From: Eledone cirrhosa
Lineage: Eukaryota; Mollusca; Cephalopoda; Octopoda; Eledonidae
Length of the DNA stretch: 64,000 bases
Assembly (NCBI GenBank): GCA_964016885.1
Contig: OZ024741.1
Coordinates: 34,817,448-34,881,447 of the forward strand
Reading direction: 5' to 3'
The translations under genes and the position numbers were made by a program. A model generated the notes under the pieces. It made no database searches, had not been told where the DNA came from, and saw only the letters and a program-made list of their open reading frames with translations. The stretch's first letter is position 1. Each line of letters begins with the position of its first letter. Positions 11,131-21,503 of the stretch are shown one piece after another.

Positions 11131-11346
11131 TCAACTCTTTAGCATTCAAACCGATTGTATCCAGCCAGAATTCTCTCAACTCTCTCTGCTCAAACCAACT
11201 GTAACCGGCCACTCATATTGATGTTAAGGTATTGTTCTTAAAATATATAATATCAAAATCTCATAGATTTGATATTATGTGAGGTAAAGCTTTTGCCATG
11301 AAAATATAATAGTAAATATAGAGCAATGTAAATACTAAAGGGTTAA
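11131..11346 (-). mobile_element. TTAA MITE (family P1, piggyBac-like)
   Basis: About 216 bp. One end reads ctctttagcattcaaaccg and the other aatactaaagggttaa, matching the P1 termini TTAACCCTTTAGCATT. Confidence 0.7.
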
Positions 11347-11639
11347 TGTGTGCTGTTTTTGTACTTTTTGTGCAATTTTATGTGGTACAGGATGTTAAAA
11401 GTTAATAGCTAAACATTTCTTGCCATTATTGATAGCTTACTTTCTGCCCTATTTAGACACCAGAAAGCTTATCGAAAGACAAATGGTGTAGAGTTGGATT
11501 TCTTCATCAGTTACAGTCTTTTACATCTGAAGAGATTTTAAAGAGGTCGTCAACTATTGTAAACAATATCTTGAAGATCTGGAAGGATGCTTTGGTGAAG
11601 AATTTATACAGTTTACAGAACTGCATAACCATTTTGATA

Positions 11640-11862
11640 CCAGCCCACACAAAACTGCCTCTGGTTCTATGAAACATAATCATCAATTTTAAAGGGTTCC
11701 TATTCAAAATTAAAACCTTCCAACATAATTTGATATTAGAATCTTTTGTTAAGTTATGTTACAAATAAGAATTCATTTTAGTAAATTCCTCAAAATTCCT
11801 TATGGATTAAATCAAATACAGCTTATTTCATTAAAAATAAGGTAACAAAAATATTAAAAGAC
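11640..11862 (+). mobile_element. MITE family P2 fragment
   Basis: Shares with 52649-52873 the blocks ctatgaaac, aaagggttcctatt, ataatttgatat-agaatcttttgttaa and ttcattaaaaataaggtaac. Confidence 0.55.
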
Positions 11863-12139
11863 TTTGTAGAGTTAAAGTTTTATTATTTGATAACTGATAA
11901 TTATTTGGAGTCTTGTTTTCCAAATGTAAAAATGTCTTGTATATCTGTCACTCATGGTTACCAACTGGAGAAATCATTAAATAAATAAGTTCAAGCTTCT
12001 GATAAGCAATATTGTTATCACATTTAAAAAAAATGGTAAATAACTTTGAATTATCAGTTTGTTAAACTTTCTTTTGTTACCTAAAAGCCCATTGTATAGT
12101 TGTTTTCATTTTACCATTTTCTTCTATATTATAAGCTAA

Positions 12140-12260
12140 ATTTGTGGGTTTGATTCCTGGAGCATTATGTCTTGAGCAAGCAAACATTTCATTTCACATT
12201 GTTCCAGTCCACTCAGCTGAAAATATTTGTATCAGCAGCAGTAGCAGCAACTGGGAGGTT
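12140..12260 (+). mobile_element. tRNA-derived SINE (family S2) fragment
   Basis: tttgattcctggagcattat, then cttgagcaagcaaacatttcatttcacattg-type sequence, parallel to the body of the copies at 41767 and 56443. Confidence 0.5.
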
Positions 12261-12654
12261 AACGTCTTATCTTGTACTTCCTATTGCTTCACTCCTATGA
12301 AACTGAAATATGTTCTGACTTGAGTTCAGATAGTCTCGCTTGGGAATCCAGCTAAATCAGTTGTAGATGGTTGCTTCTGACAGGACCTGCTGGAAGGAGT
12401 GTTTGAGGACTCTGCCTCTGCAACCCTCTCAGGATTAAGTGGTTGAAGAAGAAGAAAAAGAACAACAACAATTATACTTTTGGTTTTCTGCAGAACTTTA
12501 ACCACATCTCAACTACTTTCAACACTGATATTTCATACTTTATCAGTCCACCATGAACACATGATTCAGCCAGGAATTGTGACCAACAGATAATATCAGC
12601 AATGGAAAGACTAATGCTTGGTTCAACCTGACAATTGGCTGGAATGATAATAAT

Positions 12655-12845
12655 TATTGTTTCTAATTAAGGTACAAGGTCAACAATTTGTGGTGAGAGG
12701 AATGTTAATTATATCAGTCCCAGTATTTTACTGGTACTTATTTTATCAGTCCTGGGAAGATAAAAGGCAAAGTTGAACTTGGCAGGATTTGACTCAGAAT
12801 ACAAAGGGCCATAACTAAATGCTGCAAAGTATTTTGTCCCATGCT
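12655..12845 (-). mobile_element. SINE S1, minus orientation, diverged
   Basis: tttctaattaaggtacaagg, then ttttatcagtcctggg, then gcaggatttgactcagaata. Confidence 0.65.
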
Positions 12846-13190
12846 TGAATGATTCTGCCCCCCCCCCCCATCCTTATAGTAGTAGTAGTAATGTAATTTA
12901 TAAGTCTATATCTTTATGTACTATGTTCACATCTAAAGAGATAATTCCGGTAGACTCCTTATCCTTTTTTACAAGTACAGGGCTTTTTAAAAGTTATACA
13001 ACTGACTTAATCCTTTCAAGATTATATTTCTAATGAAAGACACTGCCTATAATTTTAGAAAAAACTTTGAAAATAATCAAGAATTTTTTCATTATTATTC
13101 TGGTGTTTGGAACATAATTTAACAAACATTCTTACATAAAATTATGATGGGAGGTTTTTAGATAAATATAAACACTTTGAAACAAACAGT
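12846..13190. other. 3' flank of the LRR gene
   Basis: Contains a C-run at 12858-12869 and a P2 MITE remnant in minus orientation (about 13030-13165, cttacataaaattatgatgg). A 3' UTR of the LRR gene would fall here, but I see no unambiguous poly(A) signal boundary. Confidence 0.4.
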
Positions 13191-14840
13191 TTAAAACAAA
13201 CCCTGGAATGAAGTTAGTTGATACACTACAATAATTCCGATTAGCAAAATTATATTGCTATATGTACATGGAAATGTTCCTGCTCTCTGGTGAACCATTC
13301 TCTCTGTATACTCATTACTACAGTGACTGGTGAATGTTTCTTGATGACATTTTTGCTGTAACATTTTCTGAAGGTAGTAACTAGTGAAGCTCAAATTGAA
13401 AAAATTCTGACTAATGCTCGAACATGTTCCTGAAAAATGCACAGTCTTATCTAGAATGAGTTCATATAAAACACAATCACAGTTGACAGGGTTTGCCATT
13501 AGGTTAAGATCGTGGAAAGTACAAGATGGACTCTTCTTGATGAAGTTTATATTGCTGATGGAATTTGACTGAAAATCTATGGTGAGTTCTGCTACTTCAG
13601 ATGGCTTTGAGAATGCCTTTGGTGATATTTTCTTGATGCTCATATGACGTAAAATAAAATGTCTAACAGCGAGCCCATCATTAAAATAATCTGGAATATT
13701 AGGCATTATGTTACCCGATATGTCCAATTCATAAAGTCGTCTCAGTTTCGTTAATAGTGAATAAGGCAAGGAGGTGATGTTCATATCTCTAAGAGCTAGG
13801 GTGAATAGTGTGTTTTCCAAACCATTTAGCAATGTTGCTTCCAATGGTATGCCATTGCCACTAATATCCAATGATCGTAATTTTAGACCTAAAAATGGCT
13901 GTGTATTATTACTAATATCATTAATCCTATTATAACTGATGTTCAAAGTCGAAAATCTTTGAAGATTTTGAATTGCCTCAGTTGGGATTTTACTGAGGAA
14001 TGTATTTGATAATATCAGTTTCCGAAGTGATTTTTCTTGATCTTGAAATGCATTGCTAGGAATTTCTGACATTTCTCTAAAATCATTTCCAGTTAAGTCT
14101 ATTTCTGAAAGTTTAAATAAGTCAGCAAATGACTGATTCTCAATAACAGTCAGTTGATTAAAACTGAGATCAAGTTTACTAAGATGGTGTAATCCCTTCA
14201 GTGAGCTGGTAGGTACACTAGTTAAATGGTTATGTGACAGATATATCTCCTTCACATTCCGTACTCCCAGGAAAGCACTTGAACCTATTTCTTCAATTCC
14301 ACAATGTACTAAGGAGAGCATTCTCAAGTTCTTCATTTTATAACCAGGGAAAATCCTGCTGGGGATTTTCTTTAATTTGTAATTACCTTCAATAGTAAGT
14401 TCATACAGAGTTGGAACAGAGTGTAAGAAGCGTAGTTTATAGATATTTAATGAACTAATGTTTAATGTCAATTTCTGAAGGAAACGATTGGTAATCTTCA
14501 GAGCTTTGTCAGCGATGTAACGTATTTGATTGTATCCTCCAAGATCAATCTCCACTATAGAATCAAAACTGAAATCCCGACTGTTAACCAGCTGGATGTA
14601 GTTATCTCGTAACCAAAGACGATAGTACTTGTGCTGGTCTAAGTCTACCAAAGCTGGAACTCGAGTCAAATTCCTAGAACGACAGTCAATAGTGACAGTG
14701 TCACTCTGTGGATGATCATGAACACCTTCATTACACTCACAGACATTATATGCAAGGCATGGGTATCTTTTAACAAAATCTTCTGAAAATGGAATTGCCT
14801 GGCATAGAAAAATTAATATAACAAAAATGAAATATTTCAT
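13191..14840 (-). CDS. Leucine-rich-repeat secreted/cell-surface protein, single coding exon
   Basis: An open frame of about 549 codons, read from the Met at 14840 (the frame is open to 14927). I prefer 14840 because it is followed at once by a signal peptide (MKYFIFVILIFLCQA), whereas the upstream Met gives a 29-residue polar leader. After the signal comes an LRRNT-like cysteine cluster (CLAYNVCEC, then IDC), then about a dozen LRR units with LxxLxLxxN cores (for example LSKLDLSFNQL and LRSLDISGNGI). An LRRCT-type cap follows (NPVNCDC, then later Cys), and the last ~20 residues are hydrophobic, which suggests GPI anchoring or a short-tailed membrane anchor. Extracellular LRR proteins of this kind usually act in adhesion or recognition; the ligand is unknown. 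A plausible splice acceptor (TACTTTCAG, exon from 14952) suggests a non-coding 5' exon further right. The frame has no stop or frameshift, in contrast to the surrounding transposon ORFs. Confidence 0.85.
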   Translation of the reverse strand: MKYFIFVILIFLCQAIPFSEDFVKRYPCLAYNVCECNEGVHDHPQSDTVTIDCRSRNLTRVPALVDLDQHKYYRLWLRDNYIQLVNSRDFSFDSIVEIDLGGYNQIRYIADKALKITNRFLQKLTLNISSLNIYKLRFLHSVPTLYELTIEGNYKLKKIPSRIFPGYKMKNLRMLSLVHCGIEEIGSSAFLGVRNVKEIYLSHNHLTSVPTSSLKGLHHLSKLDLSFNQLTVIENQSFADLFKLSEIDLTGNDFREMSEIPSNAFQDQEKSLRKLILSNTFLSKIPTEAIQNLQRFSTLNISYNRINDISNNTQPFLGLKLRSLDISGNGIPLEATLLNGLENTLFTLALRDMNITSLPYSLLTKLRRLYELDISGNIMPNIPDYFNDGLAVRHFILRHMSIKKISPKAFSKPSEVAELTIDFQSNSISNINFIKKSPSCTFHDLNLMANPVNCDCVLYELILDKTVHFSGTCSSISQNFFNLSFTSYYLQKMLQQKCHQETFTSHCSNEYTERMVHQRAGTFPCTYSNIILLIGIIVVYQLTSFQGLF

Positions 14841-14952
14841 ATATCCTACTGTATTTGTAACAGTGGAGACAAACATTATTGTAGGTTGTTCAAATCCTGA
14901 ACAAAAATTATAACTGGTCTGATGCAAGGTAGTACTGTTTGATGCAGGAAAT
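14841..14952 (-). other. Probable 5' UTR of the LRR gene with splice acceptor
   Basis: Reading the minus strand, a pyrimidine-rich tract ending in TACTTTCAG abuts position 14952. This would place a 5' UTR stretch of about 112 nt in front of the start codon at 14840. The upstream non-coding exon and promoter were not located. Confidence 0.4.
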
Positions 14953-15463
14953 CTGAAAGTACAAAAGAAGCCCAGTTTATGAAAAGCTGTTGATTATTTT
15001 CTTAATTCAGTGTATAGTGGTGATGAGTATATGGTTGCCATTAAAGATAAAAATGCATGTATAAACAATTAAGGAAACCAAGTCACAGTCTTTATCAAAT
15101 AACAGTAAAAAGAACTGTGTGAATTATTATCCCATTTTTTATTTATCCTACATAAGATTAACATGATATAACTACATAGAGAAAAACTAACATATATGTC
15201 CTATCCAATACTAATTATAGAGAAACGATATTAAAGTGATGCATGCATATTTATATGTGATGTAAAAACAGGTTTGTTAAATCAAATAGTAATGTTTATA
15301 GTATCCTTTACTTGTGGACAGATTGTGAAAATATGTAAAATTAAAGTAAAGACTAATTTTTAAAGTGGTGCAGTCAGAGTGCTGTTTTGTACTTTTCGGG
15401 AATACCTTGCTAATATAGTTTGATGCAGTACAGAATTAAAGCTGATATTTTTCAACTGTTTTT

Positions 15464-15679
15464 TTAACCCTTTAGCATTTAAACCGGCCATATCTGGCCA
15501 GAATGCTTTCACCTCTTTCTTTTCAAACAAACCTTAACTGGCTGCTCATACTTATGTTAAGGTATTGCTCTAAAAATAAATGATATCAAAATCTCATACA
15601 TTCGATATTATGTGAGATAAAGCCTTTACCACAAAAATACAATAGTATATATAGAGTAATATAAATGTTAAAGGGTTAA
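15464..15679 (-). mobile_element. TTAA MITE (family P1), complete
   Basis: 216 bp from TTAACCCTTTAGCATTTAAA to aaatgttaaagggttaa. TTAA target duplications and CCC-starting inverted termini are the signature of piggyBac-type elements. No coding capacity. Confidence 0.8.
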
Positions 15680-15951
15680 ATCAAAAATTATTTAGAGGAT
15701 TAACAAAAGCTATCATTTTCTTTTACTCTGCTATTGCTATAGAAACTATAGAATTGAAAAGTAAATTAGTGTTTACTATCATTTCTTAAATACAGAACTT
15801 TTTACATTGATGTTTAGCCTCAGGTTGGCCAGGATCAAGCAGATCTGTGACCAAAGGTATCCCAGGTAAGACCACCCACCATTTTTTTTTTTTATGAGAC
15901 AGTTTATGTAGGACTGAAACATCCAACGTGTTCTTTCCTCCATTTTTTTTA

Positions 15952-16010
15952 AGATAGCAGAGCACAATTCAAAGAAAGTTTGACTTTCTTTGAATTGTGC
16001 TCTGCTATCT
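15952..16010. repeat. Perfect 28-bp palindrome with 3-nt loop
   Basis: agatagcagagcacaattca (then aagaaagt) at 15952-15979 is exactly inverted at 15983-16010, with loop ttg. Confidence 0.95.
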
Positions 16011-16059
16011 AACGACGGCATAAAACCTTATACCAGATAGAATCCTTTGTGGTATTCAT

Positions 16060-16345
16060 TTCAGATCTCTGCTCTCCAAGTTCAAATCCCATAAGGTCAA
16101 CTTTGCCTTTCATCGATTTGAGGTCAATAAAAAAAAGTACCCGTCTAGTACTGGGGTTTATTCTTCCTCTATATCTCTTTCTCACATCCATTCTCTGATT
16201 CTTTCTATACTTCTCTGGAAGAAATCTGCTGAATTCAGACCTGGAGAGAAGATGAGCTCTGCCAGGTTTAAAAATGGCCCAGAATGCTGTATGATAATAC
16301 AGCACCGATATGACTCCCTCAGGAGTTACAGGACCAGACGTGCCT
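16060..16345 (+). mobile_element. SINE S1-related with extended 3' body
   Basis: gttcaaatcccataaggtca, then cagacctggagagaagatga, gctctgccagg and ctccctcaggagttacagga. Parallel to 10378-10710. Confidence 0.65.
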
Positions 16346-16549
16346 TGTTATTGTTTAGCCTCAAATCAGCCCAGACTGAACAAATTCATGATCAAAGACA
16401 TTCAAGCTCTTAATTTCAGACATAAGATAATGTAGTTTTAGATGCACTGTATACCATTTTTAAAGATGTGAAGGTGGGGTTTGAGGGTGATAATAACAGA
16501 GATATAAATAGTAACTGAGATAGTAGAAGACTGGAAAATAATTCTTTCT

Positions 16550-16765
16550 TATCTTGGCACAAGGCCACCAATTTAGGGGATGGAGGGAAAGTTGATTATA
16601 TTGACCCCAATATTTAACTGGTTTTTCATTTTATTGATCCTGGAAAGATGAAAGGCCAAGATGACTTCAGTGGGATTCAAACACAGACCACAGACAGTTG
16701 TAACTAAATATTACAAAGCATTTTGTCCAACACTCTACCGATATTACCAATCCAGCACCCTCATA
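16550..16765 (-). mobile_element. SINE S1, minus orientation
   Basis: ttggcacaaggccaccaatt through gatgaaaggccaagatgact to ctctaccgatattaccaatc. Confidence 0.75.
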
Positions 16766-17498
16766 AATCTAGTTTAGTAAATAATAGCAGACATTATGCC
16801 ACATGTTAAGGAATTGGCATGAATGAAAAAAAAAAAAATTTCATCCTGTTGTTTGTTCTTTATTTAACAAGAAACACAAACATTTTATTATGATTCAGAG
16901 CAAACAGTATTTTTTTTGTTTTGTTATTGGAGAATAAAACTATTCTGCTGAAACTTTGTTCACAATTATTAAAAATGTCTATTTTATTTTTAAAAAAAGT
17001 TTAAATGTCCTATTATAAATATCAGTAATAGTCATTTGGCTGCCTCTCTCTCCCCCCCTCTCTGTCATTCTGTCTCTCTTTCTCTCTCCTTCTCTGTCAT
17101 TCTGTTTTCCCTCCATCTATCTATCTCTCTCTTTCTCTGTCCCTCCCTTTGTCTGTCTGTCTCTCTCTCTCTCAATCAGTTACACTGCAACATGCAAAGG
17201 ATCATGGGAGACTCATTAAAAAAAACATCTCATCCAGCCTCTGCCATCTTTGAAAAAAGAAATGGATGAAAAAGCAATGAAAAATAAACTACAAAAAAAA
17301 CAAAATGAACAACAAAAAACAAACAAACAAACATAAATAAAAATCAGAAGTGGATGTGAGAAATGATGACATTTTCAGACAACTGATGTTAATTGTCAAA
17401 CTTTAAGCTCTTAGGAAATTATTTAATGACAAAAATTCAAAAATTGTTTGCAGCTGTACTTAAAGTATGATACCAATTGTTATATATTAAGTGCAGGC
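16766..17498. other. Low-complexity non-coding interval
   Basis: Includes a (CT)n-rich microsatellite at 17038-17175 whose Ser/Leu-rich ORF is not a gene, plus A-rich tracts. Confidence 0.5.
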
Positions 17499-17650
17499 AT
17501 GGCTATGTGGGTTAAGTAATTCACTTCACTACCACATGGATTCAGGTTCACTTTCACTACATGGTACCTTGGACAAGTGTCTTCTACTATAGATTGACCG
17601 ATGACATGTGAGTGAAATTTGGCAAACAGAAACTGCAGAAGCCTGTCATT
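17499..17650 (+). mobile_element. tRNA-derived SINE (family S3, octopus OR/OK type)
   Basis: Head with gtgggttaagtaattcactt and ccttggacaagtgtcttcta, then aacagaaactgcagaagcct and a (TA)n tail. This layout is that of the well-known cephalopod lysine-tRNA-like SINEs. Confidence 0.65.
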
Positions 17651-17660
17651 ATATATATAT

Positions 17661-17848
17661 AAGGGCGGTGGATTGGCAGTATCGGTAGAGGATCGGGCGC
17701 CATGCTTTGTCAGTTACGGCCCTTTATGGCCTGAGTTCAAATCCTGCTGAGGTTAACTTTGCTTTTCATCCTTACGGGGTCAATAAAATAAAGTACCAGT
17801 AATACACTGGGGTAATTGCTGGCCTTGTGCCAAAAGTAGAAACAATTA
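17661..17848 (+). mobile_element. SINE S1, full-length
   Basis: aagggcggtggattggcagt to aaaagtagaaacaattatat. Confidence 0.88.
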
Positions 17849-18045
17849 TATATATATTTCTAAGTACATTCGCTCAGTTACAAATATACATTTTGTCAGC
17901 ACTCCTAGTATGGTTAGCTCACATATGCATCCAAACCACCCCCGTTGAGTGAGTAACTTGAGAGCAGCAAGACTTTGGAAAATAGTTTTCCTATTTTTTT
18001 CCTATCATCTTGGTAAATGTAATATATATTATCATTATCATCATT

Positions 18046-18620
18046 TCTCTTTAATGCTTGCATGGGTTAGACGGGTCGTCCAAGCTGGATGGCAAGTCTG
18101 GCCAGGGGTGGCCATGTGTCGCACTGTAAATTTGGCTGGGTATTTTACAGCTGGATGCTATTTCTAACACCAAACACGTTTACAGTGTGGAACTGGATGG
18201 CTCTGTAATGAGGAGGGACAAAGGACAGGCTAGTTGGCAGCACCAAACCCATCTCACAATGGAACTGGATGGCACCAATACAAGGAGACTAACCCTTCTC
18301 ACTGCGCAGTCACAGTTTTGGGGCCTGGTATTGGGTGGCACTGCTATTGGGAGAGGTGGCCAGTTGGCTGCGCAAAACCCGTCACACAACGTTACCACAG
18401 TTTTAGGGCCCGGTACTGAATGATGCCAGTATAAGGAAGGATAGGTGCGGATCCCAGTATGGGATCCTCGCCCACAGCAGGAACACAGTTTTTTTGGTTT
18501 TTTTTAACCTGGCACTGGATGATACCACTAAGGCAGGTGGAGGCTGATTTGGCTGCCCCAAACCCCTCCCACAATGGCACCCTAGCGTCCCTACATTGAT
18601 AGTTACCACTCTGAAGTCTG
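18046..18620 (-). repeat. Degenerate tandem array derived from an RTE-tail repeat
   Basis: Begins with the RTE/SINE tail (atgcttgcatgggttagacg), then repeats a diverged module three times: tggatggc or tggatgat, a gg-rich part, ggctg, then ccaaaccc and cacaatgg or cacaacg. Overlapping ORFs on both strands arise from this repeat, not from genes. Confidence 0.55.
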
Positions 18621-19130
18621 AAATTATGGGTGGGGCATACAGCTTTCCTGATGGTGGGTGATATCTTTGCGCTAGTTACTTGTGCCCAGTTTGACGTTTG
18701 CATCATGACCTTGTTCATTATTGATATTACTGGTCAACGCTATGTGCATGTGTTAGTGGTTGTTAAATTAGCAATAGGATTCTTTTGGGGAGAGGGCGTT
18801 ATTAGGCTTAGGACATGGTTGCCTCCTTGGGTGTGGAGGTGTTTGTGTAACATGGCTAGGGTTATATGGCGGTCTCATTTTTTATTGCACTTTGTTATGG
18901 TAGAGCATGGAGGGGGGCAGGTGAGAAAAATGTCTACAATAATCAAGACACTTTTTTTGGCTAAAGACGACATGTTATGATGAGAATATTCTAAATAACT
19001 CTTGTTAATATGACAAAATAAACACGCAAAAATAATTAATCAGTATTGACAAAATAAATATATAAATATTTACACACATATACATATATATATATATACA
19101 TATGTTTGTATATATATATATATGATGGCT
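18621..19130. other. Unassigned interval
   Basis: A 116-codon plus-strand ORF (18630-18980) is Val/Leu-rich without a recognisable motif; I do not call it a gene. A (TA)n tract ends the interval. Confidence 0.35.
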
Positions 19131-19135
19131 GCCCC

Positions 19136-19203
19136 CTCGATATCGAGTATGGCCATTGCACGATATAACATTATTAATAATTAATTAATGCTATCGTGCA
19201 ATG
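19136..19203. repeat. Two adjacent palindromes
   Basis: ctcgatatcgag (19136-19147) is a perfect 12-bp palindrome. cattgcacgata (19154-19165) is exactly inverted at 19192-19203 around a 26-nt AT-rich loop. Confidence 0.9.
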
Positions 19204-19429
19204 CCTGTGCGTGAAGATTTTTTTAAAGTGACTAGTTATAACCCGAAAAGAAGAAAAGATCAACATCATGGGTAACTACTGAAACGCAGGTTTTATGTCA
19301 GAGTTATCCCAGTTTCCTGAGTTTCCTTCTCCTAGAAGAATGCCAAGACAAAGGCTAGGGTCCTTCACTGCCAGTAGTTTAACCGCACGAACGGGTGTCT
19401 AGCCCGATTATTTTATGTCCCCGTGCATA

Positions 19430-19618
19430 TTCATACACATGCATACATGTATATACACATATACACACATATATATATATACATACATACACATGTATAT
19501 ACACACACACATATATATATATATATATACATACACATGCATACAGGTATATACACATATACACACATATATATATATATACATACATACACATGCATAC
19601 ATGTATATACATATTTAC
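19430..19618. repeat. Compound (CA)/(TA) microsatellite
   Basis: acacatatacac / atatatat tracts arranged as a higher-order repeat of about 100 bp. It produces Tyr/His-rich ORFs in all frames. Confidence 0.9.
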
Positions 19619-19814
19619 AGATTTTGGGATGGCCGTTGACTCTTATGAGTTCTTCCGCCCTTTGTCAGGTTTTGTTTTTTGTCCTGCAGGGTGTCCGAAT
19701 TACACCCTCCTCACCAAGTAAGCTTGGTGGAGTTGCCAGTTAAGTCGCCGAAGACCCGACCATGTGACAAGTTGTACTGGGTTACATGTTACCAATAGCA
19801 CTCAAGAGTGACCT

Positions 19815-19817
<3 letters not shown>

Positions 19818-19878
<61 letters not shown>
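19818..19878. repeat. (TA)n microsatellite
   Basis: More than 25 uninterrupted TA dinucleotides. Confidence 0.95.
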
Positions 19879-19885
<7 letters not shown>

Positions 19886-19914
19886 ATATGCATATATATA
19901 TATATAAGCATATA

Positions 19915-20378
19915 TCATCATCATCATTTTACGTCTGCTTTTCCCTGCTTGCAAGGGTGGAATGGGTCCTATTCAGCACAGCATCTCTCCACTTGTCACG
20001 GTCCTTCGTCATCTCCTCCGTGAGCTTCAGCGATCTGAGGTCTGCTCTCACCACCTTCGCCCATGTTTTTCGTGGTCTTCCCCTACTGCGTCTTCCTTCT
20101 ACTGGCATTTCTTGGCACTTCTTTACTCAGCGGTCATGTTCCATGCGCATCACATGTCCATACCATCGCAGTCTTCTCTTCCGCACACTACAACTTATCC
20201 CTCTTATACACAGTTTCTCTCTCAACTCATCCATGCTTGGTCATTCACGTACATTGACTTTACACATCCAACGGAGCATGCTTGCTTCATTTCTCTACAG
20301 CCGTCGCATATCCTCTGCAGTTGCTGCTCATGTCTCACTATCATGCAGCATCGTGCATCATATAACCGGCCTTCCGTA
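19915..20378 (-). mobile_element. RTE-type LINE, 3' end (second lineage)
   Basis: Minus-strand 3' end: a (CAT)n tail, then cgtctgcttttccctgcttg, then the region equivalent to the C-terminus of the RTE polymerase seen at 40393-41397 (cgcatcacatgtccatacca, then catccaacggagcatgct). Frames are broken. Its tail matches that of the S2 SINEs. Confidence 0.7.
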
Positions 20379-20479
20379 CGCATATACATATATACATACA
20401 TATATACACACATATTACCATCCAGGGTTTAAAAAAGCTTTCACACACATATTCTTACCATCTCCTTTTTATAAAGACT

Positions 20480-20585
20480 TGTAACAACACAATCCTGGTA
20501 TTTTTCTTTACATCGAAACCACTATACTAACAGTTACATCCATCCATCCACTTATCGTTACAACCACATATAATATTCTGTTACA
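20480..20585 (+). repeat. 5' LTR remnant (U5 part only)
   Basis: 106 bp, from tgtaacaacacaatcctgg to ttctgttaca. Matches 26125-26226 with few substitutions and a 4-bp ccat indel. The remaining ~630 bp of the LTR are absent. Confidence 0.88.
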
Positions 20586-20587
20586 AC

Positions 20588-20604
20588 TGGTGACCCCGTA
20601 AAAC
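20588..20604 (+). promoter_or_regulatory. Primer-binding site, tRNA-Trp type
   Basis: tggtgaccccgtaaaac begins two bases after the 5' LTR. Its first ten bases are complementary to the conserved GGGGTCACCA 3' end of animal tRNA-Trp, the primer of CsRn1/Kabuki elements. Confidence 0.75.
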
Positions 20605-20658
20605 AGACATAACCTTCTGATCATCCACTACAAACAATGTCTCTAGCACACGGCAGAA

Positions 20659-21503
20659 ATGACAGTCAGGGCGACATTTACATTAAGAATTCCACCATTC
20701 TGGGTGCACGATCCAACACTGTGGTTCGCGCACATTGAAGCGCAGTTCGCATCGAACCGGATCGTTAGCGAGGCATCCCGTCTCACACATGTCATCGGTT
20801 CGATGTCTCCGGAGATTATGAATGAGGTTCGAGACCTCATTTTAGCACCACCCGGCTCTGTGTCATATGACACATTTAAAGGAACATTAGTTAAGCGGAC
20901 GTCGGAGTCGCAGCAGAAGCGTTTGCACCAGCTCTTCATATCGGAGGAATTAGGAGATAAAAGCCGACGCAACTCCTACGGCGAATGAAGCAGCTTCTGG
21001 GAGAACATAAACTCCCGGATGAAATTTTCAAGCAACTCTTCCTCCGGCGTTTGCCTTCTGCCACACAAGTTGTACTAGCATCCACCAGGGAGTCCACCAC
21101 CATAGAAGAACTCGCCGAGCTGGCAGATAAGATCATGGAGGTACCACATCTGCACTCAACTTTAGCGAATGTGACGCCAGCCGTGCCTTCCACTAATCCT
21201 TTCCTTCAGCCCTCCAGTGCCACAGAGATGCCCGATCTACACCAGTTACTGGCACAGAAAGAAACACAGATACAGGCCTTGACGCAACAAATTCAGGCTT
21301 TGTCACTGGGCAACCCTGCCATGCATCGGTCCAACAGTCGAACTCGCCGATTTAGTGGTCGCTCAAGAAGTCCGAGCGTATCTCGGGATTCACCAGAAAT
21401 GTGTTGGTACCACCAAAGGTTGGGGAGACGAGCGCAAAAGTGCAGCCATCCCTGTTCATTTGTTTCGAAAACGAATCAGGGAAACGACACAGCCAGAAAC
21501 TGA
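20659..21503 (+). pseudogene. Gypsy gag (frameshifted)
   Basis: Two overlapping frames. 20659-20988 has the capsid N-terminal part (PPFWVHDPTLWFAHIEAQF, a motif typical of this clade). 20985-21503 continues after a frameshift with FLRRLPSATQVVLA, a coiled-coil-like Gln-rich stretch and an Arg/Ser-rich region. The second ends in the knuckle C-W-Y-H, nine residues, then C-S-H-P-C (from about 21402): CHCC spacing instead of the usual CCHC. It would form the particle and bind RNA. Confidence 0.88.

Noticed and set aside
17036..17269. Ser/Leu-rich 77-codon ORF resembling a signal peptide
   Set aside because: Encoded by a CT microsatellite.
18187..18718. Cluster of ORFs of 60-108 codons on both strands
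   Set aside because: Located in a degenerate tandem repeat derived from RTE-tail sequence.
19379..19743. Several overlapping Tyr/His/Ile-rich ORFs
   Set aside because: Translations of CA/TA microsatellites in all frames.
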